Shown here piece after piece: positions 31,841 through 34,137 of a stretch of 34,137 nt of DNA. How positions within the stretch are numbered: position 1 is the stretch's first letter; each line of letters begins with the position of its first letter. This DNA comes from Desulfococcaceae bacterium HSG9 (GTDB lineage Bacteria > Desulfobacterota > Desulfobacteria > Desulfobacterales > JAUCGF01). The notes beneath the pieces are model-generated. The model searched no databases. It was not told where the DNA came from and saw nothing but the letters and a program-made list of their open reading frames with translations. Location of the stretch: assembly GCA_030378005.1 (NCBI GenBank), contig JAUCGF010000133.1, forward strand, positions 1-34,137, given 5' to 3'. The translations under genes and the position numbers were made by a program.

Positions 31841-33997
31841 TTACATCGGCGCACAAAGTACCCACGCACCGTGTCCGGACTCAGACGTTGCGAATAGACA
31901 TCGCCACCCACCGCCCTCCATCGTCGAGTCATCCGCGGCCAGGGCGTCCACGGGCGTATTGCCAGACTGATTGAACGGCATGCTCATCACCACTGAGATG
32001 CCCCACGGGCTGCGACAGCCGCCGGCCACCGGGACCTCGCCGGCCAAACACGACACGTCCACCTTGTCGCTTGTGGTGTCCCACGTTCGCCACACGGCGC
32101 CCGCGGCGCTGGCACCGCCGCCGGTCGCCTGAAACGTCGGTGCAGCACCGGCCCCGTTGCTCGTCAACACTTGCCCGGCGGTTCCAGCCGCAACAGCGAC
32201 CGGATTACCACTTCCATCGTAAGCAATTACATTTCCAGCAGTTCCCGATGCCATTTTAGGTAACGTGATAGCATCAGCCGCTATTGTCACAGCACCGGTG
32301 CTCGCAATCGTTGCATCCCCGCTCATGGCAACACTCTCCCAATCAGTACCATCCGCTATCAACATATTTCCGGATGTTGCAGCAGAAGTTCCTACATCAC
32401 TTAAGCCAACCAGGTTCGAGGCGCCTCCAGCATCCGCTTCCAGCACGAACTTGTCCGTGGCCGCGTCATATTTGACGATGTTATCGTCCGCTATGCCGGC
32501 TAACTCTGATGTGTCAACAGCAATCACCGACATATTCTCCCCGCCGTCATAATATTGCAACAGAGGTTGAAGGTTGGTTATCGTGGTGTCAAGCGCCAAT
32601 TCACCGACTGCGTCGGTTGTGGGCGCTGCTGCATTCGGGATGGCCATGGACGCCGTGAAAACGGGGCTGGCGCTCGGTGCTTTGGCGGTCAATTGCGTCT
32701 GAATGGCGGAAGAGACGCCGTCAAGATAATTCAATTCCGTGGCGCTGACGCTGGAAGAAACGGCCACTTTGCCGCTCCCATCGGTGACCATAGCGCTCGA
32801 AACGGCCAGGGTTTCGGTGTCTATGGTTGTCGCTGAACCTGTAATCGCAGTGCCGGCCGCCGCCCAACTAAGCGTTCCGCTGCCATCGGTGGTCAACACC
32901 TGGCCGCTTGCGCCGGCATCAACAGGCAGGGTCAGGCTATAGTCCCCCGTCATTGCCTGAGCTTGCAGGGTTACTTTATCGGTGCCGTCGCCGCTACCTT
33001 CAAAAATATCAATATTTCCGGCTGAAGCGCCATTTTTAACCGCTGCACCTGCATTTGCGGTTAAAACGGTAAAAGTCCCCGCTGCTGGGGCGCTGCCGCC
33101 GATGACGCTGTTATTCACCACACCGCCGTCGATGCCGTCCACTTTGTCCGCGTCAACCTTGCTGTTGTCACCCGTGTCATACACGGCTTTGGTCATATCG
33201 CCGGAACCGGTGCCAAGTGTCACCACGCCGGTTCCCGTACCCACTGTCAGGGTGTCGTTGTCAGTGTCCCAACTGATCTGTCCCTCAGCCGTTGCGCTGC
33301 TGACATCAGCCGCCTGCGGCAGGCGCAGGCCTTCCGTGGTTGTTGAAGCATCGATTCCGGAAAGATCTAACAATTCGGTGCTGCCGAAGCTTACGCTCAA
33401 CGTCCCGGAGGAGTCCTCGATACCGCTACCGATGGTGTAGCTGCCAGCCGGGCCGGTTGCGCCTGTATCTCCCTGGGGGCCGGTTACACTGGCAGGGTCT
33501 GCCCAGGAAAATCCCCCGGTTCCGTTCGAAGACAGAACCTGGCCGGCGGTTCCGTTACCGGAAGCGCCGTTAAGTTTTGAAGCGGTAATTGATGCGTCTG
33601 CCACGCTAAAGGCGAACCTGGCATAAGGGACAGCGCTCATGGGAATCCGAGGGGACATGGTTTGGCCCGCCACGGTGACCGCAATCCACAAGGCATCGGT
33701 GAAGTCCGGAAAGGCACCTGATGGTGAGGTGCCACCACCTAACAGTATGTTAAACTGCCCGGCGCTCACGGTCACGCCTGAGTGCGTTTCGGTATAAATC
33801 GACGTTCCCCCGCTTACAATATTGTAGAACCCAACATTCATATCAACGCTTGAAGTAATCGGGTTTCCCGAAGAATCGGTCAGGAACCCCTGGTAACTGA
33901 TTGTGGTTGGTGGCGCGCTCCATGCCACACTTACCATAAACAAAACAATTGCCGAACATACCGCCGCTTGCCATACTGTTTTTCTCTTGCAGTTCAT
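31841..33997 (-). CDS. Large secreted repeat protein, tail-fibre/adhesin-like
   Basis: A 718-residue exported protein with a signal peptide (AAVCSAIVLFMVSVAWSAPP). Residues about 30-130 form a domain common in secreted fibre proteins (TTISYQGFLTDSSGNPI, ending MSAVPYARFAFSV). Near 170 is a short collagen-like run (GPQGDTGATGPAG). Three copies of a G(T/A)(A/S)GQVLxxxGxG motif and stretches such as LNYLDGVSSAIQTQL are typical of phage tail-fibre-like surface proteins. It is low-complexity, rich in A, G, S, T. The last 90 residues contain four cysteines and may be a globular binding domain. No PEP-CTERM tail. GGAGGAG lies 4-10 bp before the ATG. Likely cell-surface or extracellular; the role is inferred. 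Confidence 0.75.
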   Translation of the reverse strand: MNCKRKTVWQAAVCSAIVLFMVSVAWSAPPTTISYQGFLTDSSGNPITSSVDMNVGFYNIVSGGTSIYTETHSGVTVSAGQFNILLGGGTSPSGAFPDFTDALWIAVTVAGQTMSPRIPMSAVPYARFAFSVADASITASKLNGASGNGTAGQVLSSNGTGGFSWADPASVTGPQGDTGATGPAGSYTIGSGIEDSSGTLSVSFGSTELLDLSGIDASTTTEGLRLPQAADVSSATAEGQISWDTDNDTLTVGTGTGVVTLGTGSGDMTKAVYDTGDNSKVDADKVDGIDGGVVNNSVIGGSAPAAGTFTVLTANAGAAVKNGASAGNIDIFEGSGDGTDKVTLQAQAMTGDYSLTLPVDAGASGQVLTTDGSGTLSWAAAGTAITGSATTIDTETLAVSSAMVTDGSGKVAVSSSVSATELNYLDGVSSAIQTQLTAKAPSASPVFTASMAIPNAAAPTTDAVGELALDTTITNLQPLLQYYDGGENMSVIAVDTSELAGIADDNIVKYDAATDKFVLEADAGGASNLVGLSDVGTSAATSGNMLIADGTDWESVAMSGDATIASTGAVTIAADAITLPKMASGTAGNVIAYDGSGNPVAVAAGTAGQVLTSNGAGAAPTFQATGGGASAAGAVWRTWDTTSDKVDVSCLAGEVPVAGGCRSPWGISVVMSMPFNQSGNTPVDALAADDSTMEGGGWRCLFATSESGHGAWVLCAPM

Positions 33998-34034
33998 CTT
34001 CTCCTCCTTGGTTTAAAGTTTTAAAACATTTAAA

Positions 34035-34112
34035 TGTAGGGTGGGTGCAGAGAAACGAAACCCACCGAATGCCGATTAATGGTGGGTTTCGTTTCTCTGC
34101 ACCCACCCTACA
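34035..34112. repeat. Near-perfect inverted pair of GTAG-headed hairpins (GGTGGGTGCAG class)
   Basis: TGTAGGGTGGGTGCAGAGAA (34035) continues as AACGAAACCCACC and is mirrored to TTCTCTGCACCCACCCTACA (ending 34112). It lies upstream of the secreted protein gene. It shares the GTAGG head and the AACGAAACCCA core with the element at 30767-30845. Confidence 0.88.
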
Positions 34113-34137
34113 ATTCAAGTAGATTATTTTGGGGAAA

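Noticed and set aside
31571..31897. 108-codon plus-strand frame over REP hairpins
   Set aside because: It reads through two REPs and the end of the secreted protein gene; not coding.
31841..33997. PEP-CTERM substrate for the nearby sorting genes
   Set aside because: The C-terminus (GHGAWVLCAPM) has no PEP motif, membrane helix or basic tail.

Overview
The window looks like chromosomal DNA of a Gram-negative bacterium. I would guess Desulfobacterota (former Deltaproteobacteria, Desulfobacterales-like). The basis is the mix of families: a PEP-CTERM-associated trio, lipoproteins, a MttB-family methyltransferase without an in-frame stop, and intergenic gaps full of palindromes that begin with GTAG. 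The taxonomic guess is inference. No rRNA, tRNA or CRISPR array was seen.

Left part (500-8074, + strand): a four-gene set of HEAT-repeat protein, MoxR AAA+ ATPase, DUF5682 protein and VWA (MIDAS) protein. The last three are translationally coupled and correspond in order, size and motifs to E. coli YehL-YehM-YehP, whose function is unknown. The set is split between the HEAT gene and the ATPase by a HigBA toxin-antitoxin module and a 250-bp nested palindrome. A diverged 60-bp copy of the HEAT gene's 3' part lies just before the ATPase start. The DUF5682 protein carries histidine/glutamate motifs that recall the ChaN/TraB/EreA hydrolase fold, so the set may be an ATPase-VWA machine acting with a putative metal-dependent enzyme.

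Accessory middle part (8075-14017): an AT-rich repeat lipoprotein, then small genes separated by three sites with the architecture of integron attC sites (11459-11526, 11637-11734, 13061-13120). No integrase is visible, so this looks like a cassette cluster lacking an integrase. Its cargo is a small beta-rich protein, a zinc-ribbon protein, a truncated DJ-1/PfpI fragment and a SAM methyltransferase. A decayed IS630-type transposase remnant follows, then an orphan non-pyrrolysine MttB-family methyltransferase (14018-15475).

Right part (15561-33997, all - strand): a PEP-CTERM-associated group (PrsT-like TPR lipoprotein, TIGR03790-type protein, CPBP/CAAX-type membrane protease), but no exosortase and no PEP-CTERM substrate in view. 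Next come a tandem ribbon-helix-helix-like protein and a fused HAD/GH65 disaccharide phosphorylase whose HAD nucleophile position reads Tyr. Then come gamma-glutamyltransferase, a patatin-like phospholipase, a FFLEE-type conserved protein, a thioredoxin-fold secreted protein with a one-cysteine active site, a short Uma2-type nuclease and a large secreted repeat protein with a short collagen-like stretch.

Across the window at least five sequence classes of GTAG-headed hairpins lie between genes, and a truncated REP-associated tyrosine transposase (RAYT) reads directly into one of them. This suggests past or present REP/RAYT mobility. Other palindromes (GGAGTGC..., GGGTAAGTTATT..., GGAGCGCAAAAATT...) form separate families.
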